This document shows, piece after piece, positions 1 to 5,653 of a DNA stretch of 5,653 nt. Position numbers and translations under genes: made by a program. The DNA comes from Cyclobacteriaceae bacterium. Its GTDB lineage: Bacteria > Bacteroidota > Bacteroidia > Cytophagales > Cyclobacteriaceae. Every line of letters starts with the position of its first letter. Positions within the stretch are counted from its first letter, which is position 1. The stretch is from the NCBI GenBank assembly GCA_028289505.1, contig JANQPK010000094.1:1-5653 (forward strand). Reading direction: 5' to 3'. Under the pieces are notes generated by a model. The model was not told the DNA's origin, made no database searches, and was given only the letters and a program-made list of their open reading frames with translations.

Positions 1-1083
1 GGAAATAGTCCCGTCACTGGAGCTGATTCCGGACTCAGGAATAAAAATATTTTGAGGTGCAGTACACATTTGCCCTGAATAAAGGGCCACCGAAAATGCC
101 AAGTTTTGAGCCACTTTATCCACATCGGCTACCGAGTCCAGGATAATCGAGTTGACACCAGTTTTCTCGGTAAATACTGTTTTACCAGGTAACCCTTCGA
201 GATAATTACCAAATTCACTATTCCCCGTAAAATCGATAAGTTTTACTTGAGGATGCTCCGCCAAAGCCACCGTTCGCTGGTCATCCCTGGTATCAACCGC
301 CAATTGGCAAATATTAGGATCAAGGTTGGCCTCTACCAGTAGTTTTTGAATCTCTGATACGAATATGGCAATGGGTAAAATAGCTCCAGGATGAGGTTTA
401 ACTAAAACTGGATTTCCGGTAACCAGACTACCATAAATACCCGGAACGCTGTTCCAAGTAGGAAATGTGGAACAACCTATCACCAAACTTATTCCTTTAG
501 GAATAGTACGCCATTCTTTTTGCAAATCAATCTGATACTTACCCATGGGTTTCTCCCATCTCACACTTCTGGGAAAACGAAGTTGTTCTTCCAATCCACT
601 GGCAATAGCTTCAAGCGCCCGATCAGCTGCATGGGGGCCAGAAGCCTGGAATGCCATCATATATCCTTGACCAGTAGTATGCATGGTGGCATAAGCTATT
701 TCAAAAAACCGCTCCTTGATGCGATCTAAACTTTCTACAAGCAGTCCAGCTCTTTCCTTTGGGGATACCTTACGCCAAGCAGAAAAGGTTCTGGCAGCTC
801 TTTCTATTAAAGTATCATTATCAAATTGAGGGTATTGAATGCTTAACGGTTCCTGTAGATACGGTGACTCTTCATCTCCTACCCAGGTTACCGGATCCTC
901 TTGTATCAGCGCCTGGTATTTTTTGCCTATGGCATTTTGAAAACTGGTTCGACCCTCTGAATCGGCATTTTCACCATATATTTTGGGGCTGGGGAACTCT
1001 GGGTATAAGGTGAAAAAACGTCTTTCATGAAGTGCTGTAATAGCCTGTTCTAGCGCATCTTGATGTTTCTGGTAAAAAGACAT
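1..1083 (-). CDS. paaN: PaaN-type aldehyde dehydrogenase of phenylacetate degradation (3' end missing)
   Basis: Reading the minus strand from an ATG at 1083 gives 361 codons without a stop, so the gene continues past the left edge; family members are about 550 residues, so roughly two thirds is present. The N-terminus (MSFYQKHQDALEQA) is typical of PaaN. Aldehyde dehydrogenase landmarks appear in order: FPTWN with Asn211 (oxyanion), VKPHP with Lys229 (cofactor region), DFTGNSEFG at 284-292 (NAD(P) loop), FTEKTGVNS with Glu306 (general base), and GQMCTAPQN with Cys340 (nucleophile). In this family the enzyme is expected to oxidise the semialdehyde released on ring opening in the CoA-dependent phenylacetate pathway, in the cytoplasm. 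PaaZ of E. coli fuses a related dehydrogenase to a MaoC hydratase; whether a hydratase domain follows here lies outside the window, though the start matches stand-alone PaaN. No other paa gene is visible. No clear Shine-Dalgarno precedes the ATG. The family call is firm; the exact substrate is inferred. Confidence 0.9.
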   Translation of the reverse strand, partial: MSFYQKHQDALEQAITALHERRFFTLYPEFPSPKIYGENADSEGRTSFQNAIGKKYQALIQEDPVTWVGDEESPYLQEPLSIQYPQFDNDTLIERAARTFSAWRKVSPKERAGLLVESLDRIKERFFEIAYATMHTTGQGYMMAFQASGPHAADRALEAIASGLEEQLRFPRSVRWEKPMGKYQIDLQKEWRTIPKGISLVIGCSTFPTWNSVPGIYGSLVTGNPVLVKPHPGAILPIAIFVSEIQKLLVEANLDPNICQLAVDTRDDQRTVALAEHPQVKLIDFTGNSEFGNYLEGLPGKTVFTEKTGVNSIILDSVADVDKVAQNLAFSVALYSGQMCTAPQNIFIPESGISSSDGTIS

Positions 1084-1147
1084 AGCGTTAATGGTTTGTG
1101 GTAGAGGAAATATACTATTTTAGGTATTAAGTTTTTAGTTTTTAGTT
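1084..1147. promoter_or_regulatory. Divergent intergenic region between paaN and the aminotransferase gene
   Basis: These 64 bp separate two start codons facing away from each other, so the promoters of both genes must lie here or extend into the neighbouring gene. The segment is AT-rich and ends with two tandem GTTTTTA units just before the aminotransferase ATG, in place of a Shine-Dalgarno sequence. On the minus strand a TATATTTC (1114 down to 1107) is one base off the Bacteroidota -7 motif TAnnTTTG, but no upstream TTG is well placed, so the paaN promoter stays unassigned. No inverted repeat suggesting a regulator site was seen. Confidence 0.4.
1095..1123 (+). promoter_or_regulatory. Candidate Bacteroidota-type promoter for the aminotransferase gene
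   Basis: TTTG at 1095-1098 is followed after 17 bp by TATTTTAG at 1116-1123, one base from the -7 consensus TAnnTTTG. Transcription would start near 1130, leaving a leader of under 20 nt before the ATG at 1148. The spacer is at the short end of what is usual and such AT-rich matches arise by chance, so this is tentative. Confidence 0.35.
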
Positions 1148-2050
1148 ATGCTTCAAAAGTTTGATCCCAGAAATCAGGATATCCTAGTTTACGTCAATGG
1201 TGACCTGCTGCCAAGAGCAGAGGCCAAAGTTTCGGTATTCGACAGCGTGGTACAAGGTGGCGATGCCGTATGGGAAGGAATCCGGGTATATAACGGAAAG
1301 ATCTTCGCTCTGGAAGAACATATGCTTCGATTACAGCATTCTGCCAAAGCCATGGCTTTCGCTGCGGTGCCCACCACCAACCAGATAAAACAGGCCTTAT
1401 TCAGTACTTTGGAAGCCAATGAGATGCGCGATGATACCCACGTTCGCCTCACTCTCACCAGAGGTGAAAAGATTACCTCTGGCATGAATCCCAAACTCAA
1501 TCAGGCTGGTTGTACGCTGATCGTACTGGCAGAATGGAAACCACCAATTTATCAATCGATCAAGCTAAAGCTGAGTACCAGTAGCATTCGCCGAAATTCA
1601 CCGCAAAATCTGGACTCCAAGATTCACCATAACAACTTAATTAACAATATTTTGGCAAAAATCGAGGCCAATCTATGCGGAGCAGATGATGCACTGATGC
1701 TGGATCAAATAGGATTTGTTTCTGAGACCAATGCCACCAATATTTTTATGGCAAGCCAAGGGATACTTTATACACCACATGCCGACAGCTGTTTACCGGG
1801 AATTACCCGAAGTAAAGTGATTGATTTAGCTCAAGCACTGGGTATTTCATTAGTGGAGAAGAATCTTTCGCTTACTGAATTTTACAATGCAGATGAAGTA
1901 TTTACCACAGGAACCATGGGTGAGTTGGCGGAGGTGGTGGAAATTGATAGTAGGGAAATTACCAATGAATCGGAACACCTCCTTTTACCAGGAATTAAAG
2001 AAGCTTTTGCGTCAATGGTTAGTGTTGAAGGAGAAAAATTACCTTTTTAG
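1148..2050 (+). CDS. Fold-type IV PLP aminotransferase (IlvE / D-amino-acid transaminase-like)
   Basis: A complete 300-aa class IV aminotransferase, the usual length for this family. It should transfer an amino group between an amino acid and a 2-oxo acid in the cytoplasm. The N-terminal domain carries VYVNGDLLP (14-22) and the GGDAVWEGIRVYNGK stretch (37-51). The PLP lysine is probably Lys158 in LDSKIHHNN. The cofactor-binding region has Glu193 in VSETNATN, then LPGITR (216-221) and TTGTMGE (253-259), which match the phosphate-binding loops of the fold. The wording around Lys158 and the ETNATNIFM segment resembles, from memory, the aminotransferase half of plant proteins annotated as D-amino-acid aminotransferase-like or BCAT-like more than classical IlvE, so I do not assign ilvE. 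The start at 1148 fits: a short AT-rich leader precedes it and the fold begins about ten residues in. It is divergent from paaN, so a role in amino-acid catabolism is possible but unproven. Confidence 0.9.
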   Translation: MLQKFDPRNQDILVYVNGDLLPRAEAKVSVFDSVVQGGDAVWEGIRVYNGKIFALEEHMLRLQHSAKAMAFAAVPTTNQIKQALFSTLEANEMRDDTHVRLTLTRGEKITSGMNPKLNQAGCTLIVLAEWKPPIYQSIKLKLSTSSIRRNSPQNLDSKIHHNNLINNILAKIEANLCGADDALMLDQIGFVSETNATNIFMASQGILYTPHADSCLPGITRSKVIDLAQALGISLVEKNLSLTEFYNADEVFTTGTMGELAEVVEIDSREITNESEHLLLPGIKEAFASMVSVEGEKLPF

Positions 2051-2078
2051 CGCCGACAATAATCTCAATAGGACCTCG

Positions 2079-2098
2079 TTGGTTTTAATAGAAACCAA
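2079..2098 (+). terminator. Hairpin downstream of the aminotransferase gene, possible weak terminator
   Basis: TTGGTTT (2079-2085) and AAACCAA (2092-2098) form a perfect 7-bp stem with a 6-nt loop, 28 bp after the aminotransferase stop codon. There is no T-run after it on the plus strand and the stem is AU-rich, so it is not a canonical intrinsic terminator. It may instead stabilise the 3' end of the mRNA. Confidence 0.3.
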
Positions 2099-2124
2099 GA
2101 TAACCTGCAATGTTAATAAAATAA

Positions 2125-2155
2125 TTGGAATAAGTTTAATTTTTCCGTAACTTCG
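2125..2155 (+). promoter_or_regulatory. Likely Bacteroidota-type promoter for the sigma-factor gene
   Basis: TTG at 2125-2127 is followed after 20 bp by TAACTTCG at 2148-2155, one mismatch from the -7 consensus TAnnTTTG. The surrounding CCGTAACTTCGCAAAA closely resembles the CCGTAACTTTGCA form often seen at housekeeping promoters in this phylum. Spacing and sequence make this the best promoter candidate in the window. Transcription would begin near 2161-2164, about 250 nt before the next start codon. Confidence 0.55.
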
Positions 2156-2161
2156 CAAAAA

Positions 2162-2414
2162 TAGTAGAAAGAGGGGTTGAAAGAGGACTCAGGAGTAATG
2201 TTAGGGTGCAGTTAACCTATTGGTTATAAAATATATTCGAATAATACTCATTTTTAGTACACACCAGAACACATTTTTTAAACTAAGACCTAACCGTCTT
2301 TTGCCGGGTGTGGACGCTTCCCCAACCAAGAACATATGAAACTTAATTTGGCCCGATGGGGTTTGATATAGTGATATGAGTAGAATTGAAATTAATGGAG
2401 GGTAAACATAAAAC
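2162..2414 (+). promoter_or_regulatory. Long apparent 5' leader of the sigma-factor mRNA
   Basis: Between the candidate promoter and the sigma-factor ATG lie about 250 nt with no credible gene. Visible contents are: two GAAAGAGG repeats with a 12-nt period (2167-2174 and 2179-2186); a five-codon micro-ORF MLGCS at 2198-2215 preceded by AGGAG; a small TAACC-TATT-GGTTA hairpin (2213-2226); a GC-richer stretch around 2293-2325 that contrasts with its AT-rich surroundings; and a TGATATAG/TGATATGA tandem at 2363-2378. CCAA near 2325 and CCCC near 2321 could pair with TTGG and GGGG near 2350 and 2359 around an internal loop. I recognise no known riboswitch or 6S RNA. It may be an RNA regulatory leader, may contain a small RNA, or a second promoter nearer the gene may make it simply intergenic. 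Confidence 0.35.
2397..2402 (+). promoter_or_regulatory. Shine-Dalgarno-like GGAGGG before the sigma-factor gene
   Basis: GGAGGG lies 12 nt upstream of the ATG at 2415. The spacing is somewhat long. It is the strongest Shine-Dalgarno-like sequence in front of any gene here, in a phylum that mostly does without one. It supports the start at 2415. Confidence 0.45.
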
Positions 2415-3281
2415 ATGCGACAATTAAAAATCACACAGTCAATTACCAACAGAGATAGTCAAACTCTGGAAAAATACTTTAACGAGATCAGCAAAGTAGA
2501 ACTGCTGACACCGGAAGAGGAGGTACAATTGGCACAAAGGATTAAGCAAGGTGATCAGCTAGCGTTGGAAAAGCTTACCAAAGCGAACCTAAGGTTTGTA
2601 GTGAGTGTAGCCAAGCAATATCAGCACACTAAGATTCCCCTTAATGATCTCATTAACGAGGGAAACCTAGGTTTGATAAAGGCAGCTCAAAAATTCGATG
2701 AAACTAGGGGCTTTAAATTTATTTCCTACGCGGTTTGGTGGATTCGGCAAGCCATTATGCAGGCTCTGGCGGAACAGTCCAGAATGATTCGTCTACCTGC
2801 CAACAAAGTAGGTGCAATTTCGCGGATACATCAGGTTGCCTCTACTTTCGAGCAGCATCTTGAAAGAGAGCCTACTGATGAGGAGTTGGCAGAATTACTG
2901 GATGTAAGTGTGGATGAGGTAAAAACCACTTTGAGGGCTTCTTCCAAGCATCTATCGGTAGATGCTCCATTTGAGCAAGGAGAAACCAATAGCCTGTTGG
3001 ATGTATTGGAAAACAGTGACTCTCAGAAAACCGATGAGGAGTTAGAATACAATGATTCCTTAAAGAAAGAGATAGACCGGTTGCTTTCGATTTTGACTAT
3101 GAGGGAGCGTCAGGTAATCAAAATGTTCTTTGGAATCGGAGTTGAATCCAAGTTATCCTTAGGCGACATTGGAGCTGAGCTGGGAATCAGCCGTGAAAGA
3201 GTGCGTCAAATTAAGGATAAGGCTATTAACAAACTCAGTGCACACCCTGCGATCAAGTTATTAATCCCTTATCTTGGATAA
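2415..3281 (+). CDS. rpoD: RpoD/SigA-family RNA polymerase sigma factor
   Basis: A 288-aa sigma-70 protein that directs core RNA polymerase to promoters. It begins MRQLKITQSITNRDSQTLEKY, as Bacteroidota RpoD proteins do, and has no region 1.1, which explains its short length. Region 1.2 covers about 14-46. Region 2 (50-120) contains ALEKLTKANLRFVVSVAKQY, DLINEGNLGLIKAAQKFD and the 2.3/2.4 helix FKFISYAVWWIRQAI. Region 3 spans about 129-205, with the finger-like DAPFEQGETNSLLDVLE. Region 4 (218-271) ends in the -35-element helix-turn-helix LSLGDIGAELGISRERVRQI. One oddity is the tail: after the helix-turn-helix it reads NKLSAHPAIKLLIPYLG, whereas primary RpoD proteins of the phylum, from memory, have an arginine-rich RRLRHTSRSK-type sequence there. 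It may therefore be a second, group 2 paralogue instead of the principal factor. It stands alone, with its own promoter and terminator. Confidence 0.92.
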   Translation: MRQLKITQSITNRDSQTLEKYFNEISKVELLTPEEEVQLAQRIKQGDQLALEKLTKANLRFVVSVAKQYQHTKIPLNDLINEGNLGLIKAAQKFDETRGFKFISYAVWWIRQAIMQALAEQSRMIRLPANKVGAISRIHQVASTFEQHLEREPTDEELAELLDVSVDEVKTTLRASSKHLSVDAPFEQGETNSLLDVLENSDSQKTDEELEYNDSLKKEIDRLLSILTMRERQVIKMFFGIGVESKLSLGDIGAELGISRERVRQIKDKAINKLSAHPAIKLLIPYLG

Positions 3282-3298
3282 GATAAAAGAAGTATTTT

Positions 3299-3333
3299 AA
3301 AAAAAGGCCGGCGTGAATGTCGGCCTTTTTTTT
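3299..3333. terminator. Bidirectional intrinsic terminator between converging genes
   Basis: A7 (3299-3305), GGCCG (3306-3310), a 10-nt middle, CGGCC (3321-3325) and T8 (3326-3333) form a GC stem that extends by G-U and C-G pairs inward and by A-T pairs outward. With an A-run on one side and a T-run on the other, it can stop transcription from both the sigma-factor gene and the opposing DUF4197 gene. Its T-run runs into the DUF4197 stop codon (3334-3332), so that gene ends inside its own terminator. Confidence 0.9.
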
Positions 3334-4098
3334 AATACCTGCTATGCCCACTGCTGGACTGATTTCCGAATACCTTCTGCAGTAGTTTGGTGGTCCTGGC
3401 GGTGGGATCTCGCCTTATTTTGACTTCCTCTTCTGAAATCAGTACAAACAGTCCCTGGATAGCCTGTTCGGTTACGTATTGATCAAGGTCTGGATTAACC
3501 TTTTCTACAAAAGGAATCTTGTTATAAGTAGAGACCAAGTCAGTATAGTACCTGGTGGCACTGACCTCATTTAAAGACTGCGCAATAATTGGCTGGAATT
3601 TTCTTTCCAGAGACGCAGAGGTGGTGCGTTTAAGGTACTGAGTTGCTGCATCCTCCTCTCCTTTCAAAATTCCCCAGGCATCTTCAATAGTCATTTCTTT
3701 TATTGCCTGAAGAAATATAGGTTTAGCCTCATTGGCAGCGCGTTCTGCTCCGCGATTCATAGAAACTATAAATTTATCCACCTCATTACCAAGACCCAAC
3801 TGCCGTAACCTGGATTCTACTTTTGCCGCATCCGGTGGGAAAACGATTCTAATGAATTGATTCTTTAAATAGCCGTCAACCGCTGAAGCTTGGTCAGATC
3901 CATTGGTGATTCCTTGAGCTAAAGCCTCTTTGAGGCCGTCTACGACTTGATCTGTAGTTAACTGATCATCCTCATACAATACTTTGCCAAAATCCTTTAA
4001 GACCTTGTCTATTGTGCATGAGAGGCTGTTTTACAACTCACTGCGATCAAAGTAATCAACAAACAAAATACTAACCTGACTGATTTATATGGCTTCAT
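3332..4098 (-). pseudogene. DUF4197 lipoprotein gene with a single-base frameshift after the signal peptide
   Basis: The body, 4012 down to 3332 (226 codons), is a clear DUF4197 protein: GLKEALAQG near its start, then PPDAAKVESRLRQLGLG, MNRGAERAANEAKPIF, EDAATQYLKRTT and the C-terminal RTTKLLQKVFG. The family's function is unknown. The body frame has no ATG or GTG start: a TAA lies upstream at 4033-4031 and only a TTG at 3979 is available, inside the conserved protein. In the neighbouring frame an ATG at 4098 opens a 29-codon peptide ending TAG at 4011-4009. That peptide is a textbook lipoprotein signal: MKPYKSVR, a hydrophobic core, then AVSC with Cys22. Adding one A at CAATAG (about 4014-4010) joins CKTASHAQ directly to IDKVLKDFGK, giving a normal ~255-aa lipoprotein. 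So this is a frameshifted gene or a sequencing error; a programmed shift is less likely, since no slippery heptamer is visible. Confidence 0.8.
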
Positions 4099-4117
4099 TT
4101 ACACGATCTTTATGAAA

Positions 4118-4146
4118 CAAAATAAATGTAGTCAAAATCATGCCAA
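4118..4146 (-). promoter_or_regulatory. Candidate promoter for the DUF4197 lipoprotein gene
   Basis: On the minus strand TTG (4146-4144) is followed after 19 bp by TATTTTG (4124-4118), one base shorter than TAnnTTTG. Transcription would start about 15 nt before the ATG at 4098. It fits the signal-peptide start instead of any internal start, but the match is imperfect. Confidence 0.3.
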
Positions 4147-4174
4147 TTTCTTGGTTCTATTGATCACGGGAATG

Positions 4175-4201
4175 TTGTATGTGACTTTTAATGTATTTTT
4201 G
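4175..4201 (+). promoter_or_regulatory. Candidate Bacteroidota-type promoter for cinA
   Basis: TATTTTTG at 4194-4201 is an exact match to the -7 consensus TAnnTTTG, with a TTG at 4175-4177 16 bp upstream, a slightly short spacer. Transcription would start near 4206-4210, giving a leader of under 20 nt to the ATG at 4226. This supports 4226 over the upstream in-frame ATG at 4112, which would lie before the transcript begins. Confidence 0.45.
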
Positions 4202-4225
4202 CGCGACTGTCACTTAAAAATAAGC

Positions 4226-5491
4226 ATGGACTTAATACGAGCTGAAATAATTTCAGTAGGAGATGAAATATTATACGGACAAATAGTTGATACCAATTCC
4301 CAATGGATAAGCAAAGAATTAGATAAGATCGGTATCAGGACTGTGCGTAAATCTACTGTTTCTGATAATGAAAAGGATATCCTTGACGCACTGGACTTGG
4401 CCACTAATCGAGCTGATATCATCTTGATGACTGGGGGACTTGGCCCTACCAGTGATGACCTCACCAAACCCTGCCTAGCGAAATTTTTTGGTTGCGAAAT
4501 CGTTCTGCACGAGCAGGCTTTGAAGGAAGTAGCAGAGATTTTTAAAAAGGTAGGAAAGGAATTAACGGAAACAAATAGAGAGCAGGCTTATCTTCCCACT
4601 GCCTGCGACCACATCACCAATCGAGTTGGAACTGCCCCGGGAATGTGGTTTCACCAAGACGGCAAGGTGTATGTATCCATGCCAGGGGTTCCCCATGAAA
4701 TGAAAACAATGATTAGGGAACAGATTCTACCAAAATTAGCCTCTGTATTTGAAATGCCAACTATATACCATAAGCTGGTAAAGACCATTGGCATTGGAGA
4801 ATCCTGGTTATCCGATAAAATTAAATCTTGGGAAGTACAATTACCGGCCCACATCAAGCTTGCATATCTACCCAGCCTTGGGGAAGTAAAGCTTCGACTG
4901 ACGGCCACTGGAAAAAGCTTTGCAGAATTGGAGGAGGATGTGGCCCACCAAATCGAATTAGTGCGCCCTTTGATTACCAAGTACATCTATGGCTACGATC
5001 AAGACACCGTTCCAAAAGTGGTGGGAGCGCTGTTGCGAAAAAGCCAACTTACTTTGGCCATAGCAGAAAGCTGTACCGGTGGCTCAGTGTCCAAAGCCAT
5101 CACCGCTATTGAACGAAGCTCCGATTATTTTGTGGGATCGGTAGTAGCTTATCAAAATCGATTAAAAAAATCGCTGCTAGAGGTACCAGAAGACACGCTA
5201 AATGCCTTCGGAGCGGTCAGTGAACAAACGGTAGCGGCAATGGCTGAGGGTGTGAGAAAACACCTTAACTCTGATATTGGAATCGCCACCAGCGGGGTGG
5301 CCGGGCCCGGTGGTGGCACTGTGGAAAAACCCGTTGGGACGGTTTGGATAGCCTGTTCGGATGGCACTGAAACCATTACTAAAAAGTTGTCTCTATTTAG
5401 AGATCGAAACGTCAATATACAATACTCCACTCTAGCTGTATTGAACCTAGCAAGGCAAAGATTGCTGGAAATGGATGGAGAAAAGACCTGA
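4226..5491 (+). CDS. cinA: CinA: nicotinamide-nucleotide amidohydrolase with N-terminal COG1058 domain
   Basis: A 421-aa two-domain CinA, the usual length. The N-terminal COG1058/MoCF-like domain (about 4-170) begins AEIISVGDEILYGQIVDTNSQW and carries MTGGLGPTSDD (68-78) and MPGVPHEM (152-159); in characterised members it hydrolyses ADP-ribose. The C-terminal domain (about 262-415) is the PncC-type amidohydrolase that converts nicotinamide mononucleotide to nicotinate mononucleotide plus ammonia, recycling pyridine nucleotides in the cytoplasm. It has AESCTGGSVSKAI (280-292, probable nucleophile Ser282), VAYQNRLK (308-314, probable Tyr309 and Lys314), SGVAGPGGGTVEKPVGTVW (356-374) and FRDRNVNIQ. 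The open frame extends upstream to an ATG at 4112, but those 38 residues are not part of the family and overlap the likely promoter, so 4226 is chosen. The older link with competence is by name only. It is divergent from the DUF4197 gene and 51 bp ahead of the E2 gene on the same strand. Confidence 0.95.
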   Translation: MDLIRAEIISVGDEILYGQIVDTNSQWISKELDKIGIRTVRKSTVSDNEKDILDALDLATNRADIILMTGGLGPTSDDLTKPCLAKFFGCEIVLHEQALKEVAEIFKKVGKELTETNREQAYLPTACDHITNRVGTAPGMWFHQDGKVYVSMPGVPHEMKTMIREQILPKLASVFEMPTIYHKLVKTIGIGESWLSDKIKSWEVQLPAHIKLAYLPSLGEVKLRLTATGKSFAELEEDVAHQIELVRPLITKYIYGYDQDTVPKVVGALLRKSQLTLAIAESCTGGSVSKAITAIERSSDYFVGSVVAYQNRLKKSLLEVPEDTLNAFGAVSEQTVAAMAEGVRKHLNSDIGIATSGVAGPGGGTVEKPVGTVWIACSDGTETITKKLSLFRDRNVNIQYSTLAVLNLARQRLLEMDGEKT

Positions 5492-5542
5492 AAATATTAA
5501 ATTTACGGCATTTCAATCAGCTGATACTTCAAAATTGATATC

Positions 5543-5653
5543 ATGGCGAGAGTAGAAATGGTGATGCCCAAAATGGGAGAAAGCATTATGGAAGGAACCA
5601 TTTTGGCCTGGTTGAAGAAGGTTGGCGATGTAATTGAACAAGATGAATCTGTC
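5543..5653 (+). CDS. Dihydrolipoamide acyltransferase (E2) of a 2-oxo-acid dehydrogenase complex (5' end only)
   Basis: The first 37 codons read MARVEMVMPKMGESIMEGTI followed by LAWLKKVGDVIEQDESV, the start of a lipoyl domain. MPKMGESIMEGT and WLKKVGDVIEQDE are the conserved strands just before the lipoylated lysine, which would come a few residues after the window ends. E2 proteins carry the swinging lipoyl arm and transfer the acyl group to CoA in the pyruvate, 2-oxoglutarate or branched-chain 2-oxo-acid dehydrogenase complexes. The part seen cannot separate these; the MPKMGESIMEG wording is most like the branched-chain or general 2-oxo-acid type. The gap of 51 bp after cinA shows no clear promoter or terminator, so read-through from cinA is likely. 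Confidence 0.88.
   Translation, partial: MARVEMVMPKMGESIMEGTILAWLKKVGDVIEQDESV

Noticed and set aside
520..1013. Open frames on the plus strand at 520-729 and 759-1013
   Set aside because: They lie antisense within the continuous, motif-complete paaN reading frame and show no recognisable protein features.
1131..1147. Tandem GTTTTTA repeats before the aminotransferase ATG as an operator
   Set aside because: Two AT-rich copies with no dyad symmetry in an AT-rich leader; ordinary low-complexity sequence is enough to explain them.
1887..2150. Plus-strand open frame of 87 codons overlapping the aminotransferase end
   Set aside because: Most of it is a shifted reading of the conserved aminotransferase C-terminus, and it runs through the promoter region.
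2230..2245. TTCGAAT resembling a tRNA T-loop
   Set aside because: No acceptor, anticodon or D stems can be drawn around it.
2201..2449. Minus-strand open frame of 82 codons across the sigma-factor leader
   Set aside because: It overlaps the sigma-factor start codon and the probable promoter leader, shows no family motifs, and has no supporting promoter. I treat it as chance.
4005..4020. Programmed -1 ribosomal frameshift in the DUF4197 gene
   Set aside because: The site GCA CAA TAG is not a slippery X XXY YYZ heptamer and I see no strong downstream stem, so a lost base is the simpler explanation.
1..5653. A novel multi-gene defence, mobile or biosynthetic system
   Set aside because: Every gene belongs to a known housekeeping or metabolic family apart from the function-unknown DUF4197 lipoprotein, and no repeats, attachment sites or mobility genes are present.

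Overview
The window looks like chromosomal DNA from a member of the Bacteroidota, probably a Cytophagales-type marine or soil bacterium. Three things point there. The sigma factor is a short (288 aa) RpoD that lacks region 1.1 and begins MRQLKIT, as is typical of this phylum. Candidate promoters resemble the Bacteroidota TTG/TAnnTTTG pattern rather than the E. coli -35/-10 pattern. Most genes have AT-rich starts without a clear Shine-Dalgarno sequence. The order and spacing of genes is ordinary for a chromosome, and I see no insertion sequence, phage gene, CRISPR array, tRNA or rRNA.

Layout. (1) 1-1083, minus strand: the first 361 codons of a PaaN-type aldehyde dehydrogenase of phenylacetate catabolism, running off the left edge. 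(2) 1148-2050, plus strand and divergent from it: a complete fold-type IV (IlvE/D-amino-acid type) PLP aminotransferase. (3) 2051-2414: a 364-bp gap with a hairpin, a good Bacteroidota-type promoter and an apparent ~250-nt untranslated leader. (4) 2415-3281, plus strand: an RpoD-family sigma factor. (5) 3299-3333: a strong hairpin terminator serving two converging genes. (6) 3332-4098, minus strand: a DUF4197 lipoprotein gene whose signal peptide and body lie in different frames, separated by what looks like a single lost base. (7) 4226-5491, plus strand: cinA. (8) 5543-5653, plus strand: the start of a lipoyl-domain E2 acyltransferase of a 2-oxo-acid dehydrogenase complex, cut by the right edge.

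How the genes relate. There is no single pathway. PaaN and the aminotransferase share a 64-bp divergent intergenic region and could both belong to amino-acid or aromatic breakdown, but the aminotransferase substrate cannot be read from sequence. CinA (pyridine-nucleotide recycling) and the E2 gene are 51 bp apart on the same strand and may be co-transcribed. The remaining genes are housekeeping.

I did not find an undescribed multi-gene system. The observations most worth checking are the frameshift in the DUF4197 lipoprotein gene, the long leader before the sigma-factor gene, and the atypical C-terminal tail of that sigma factor.
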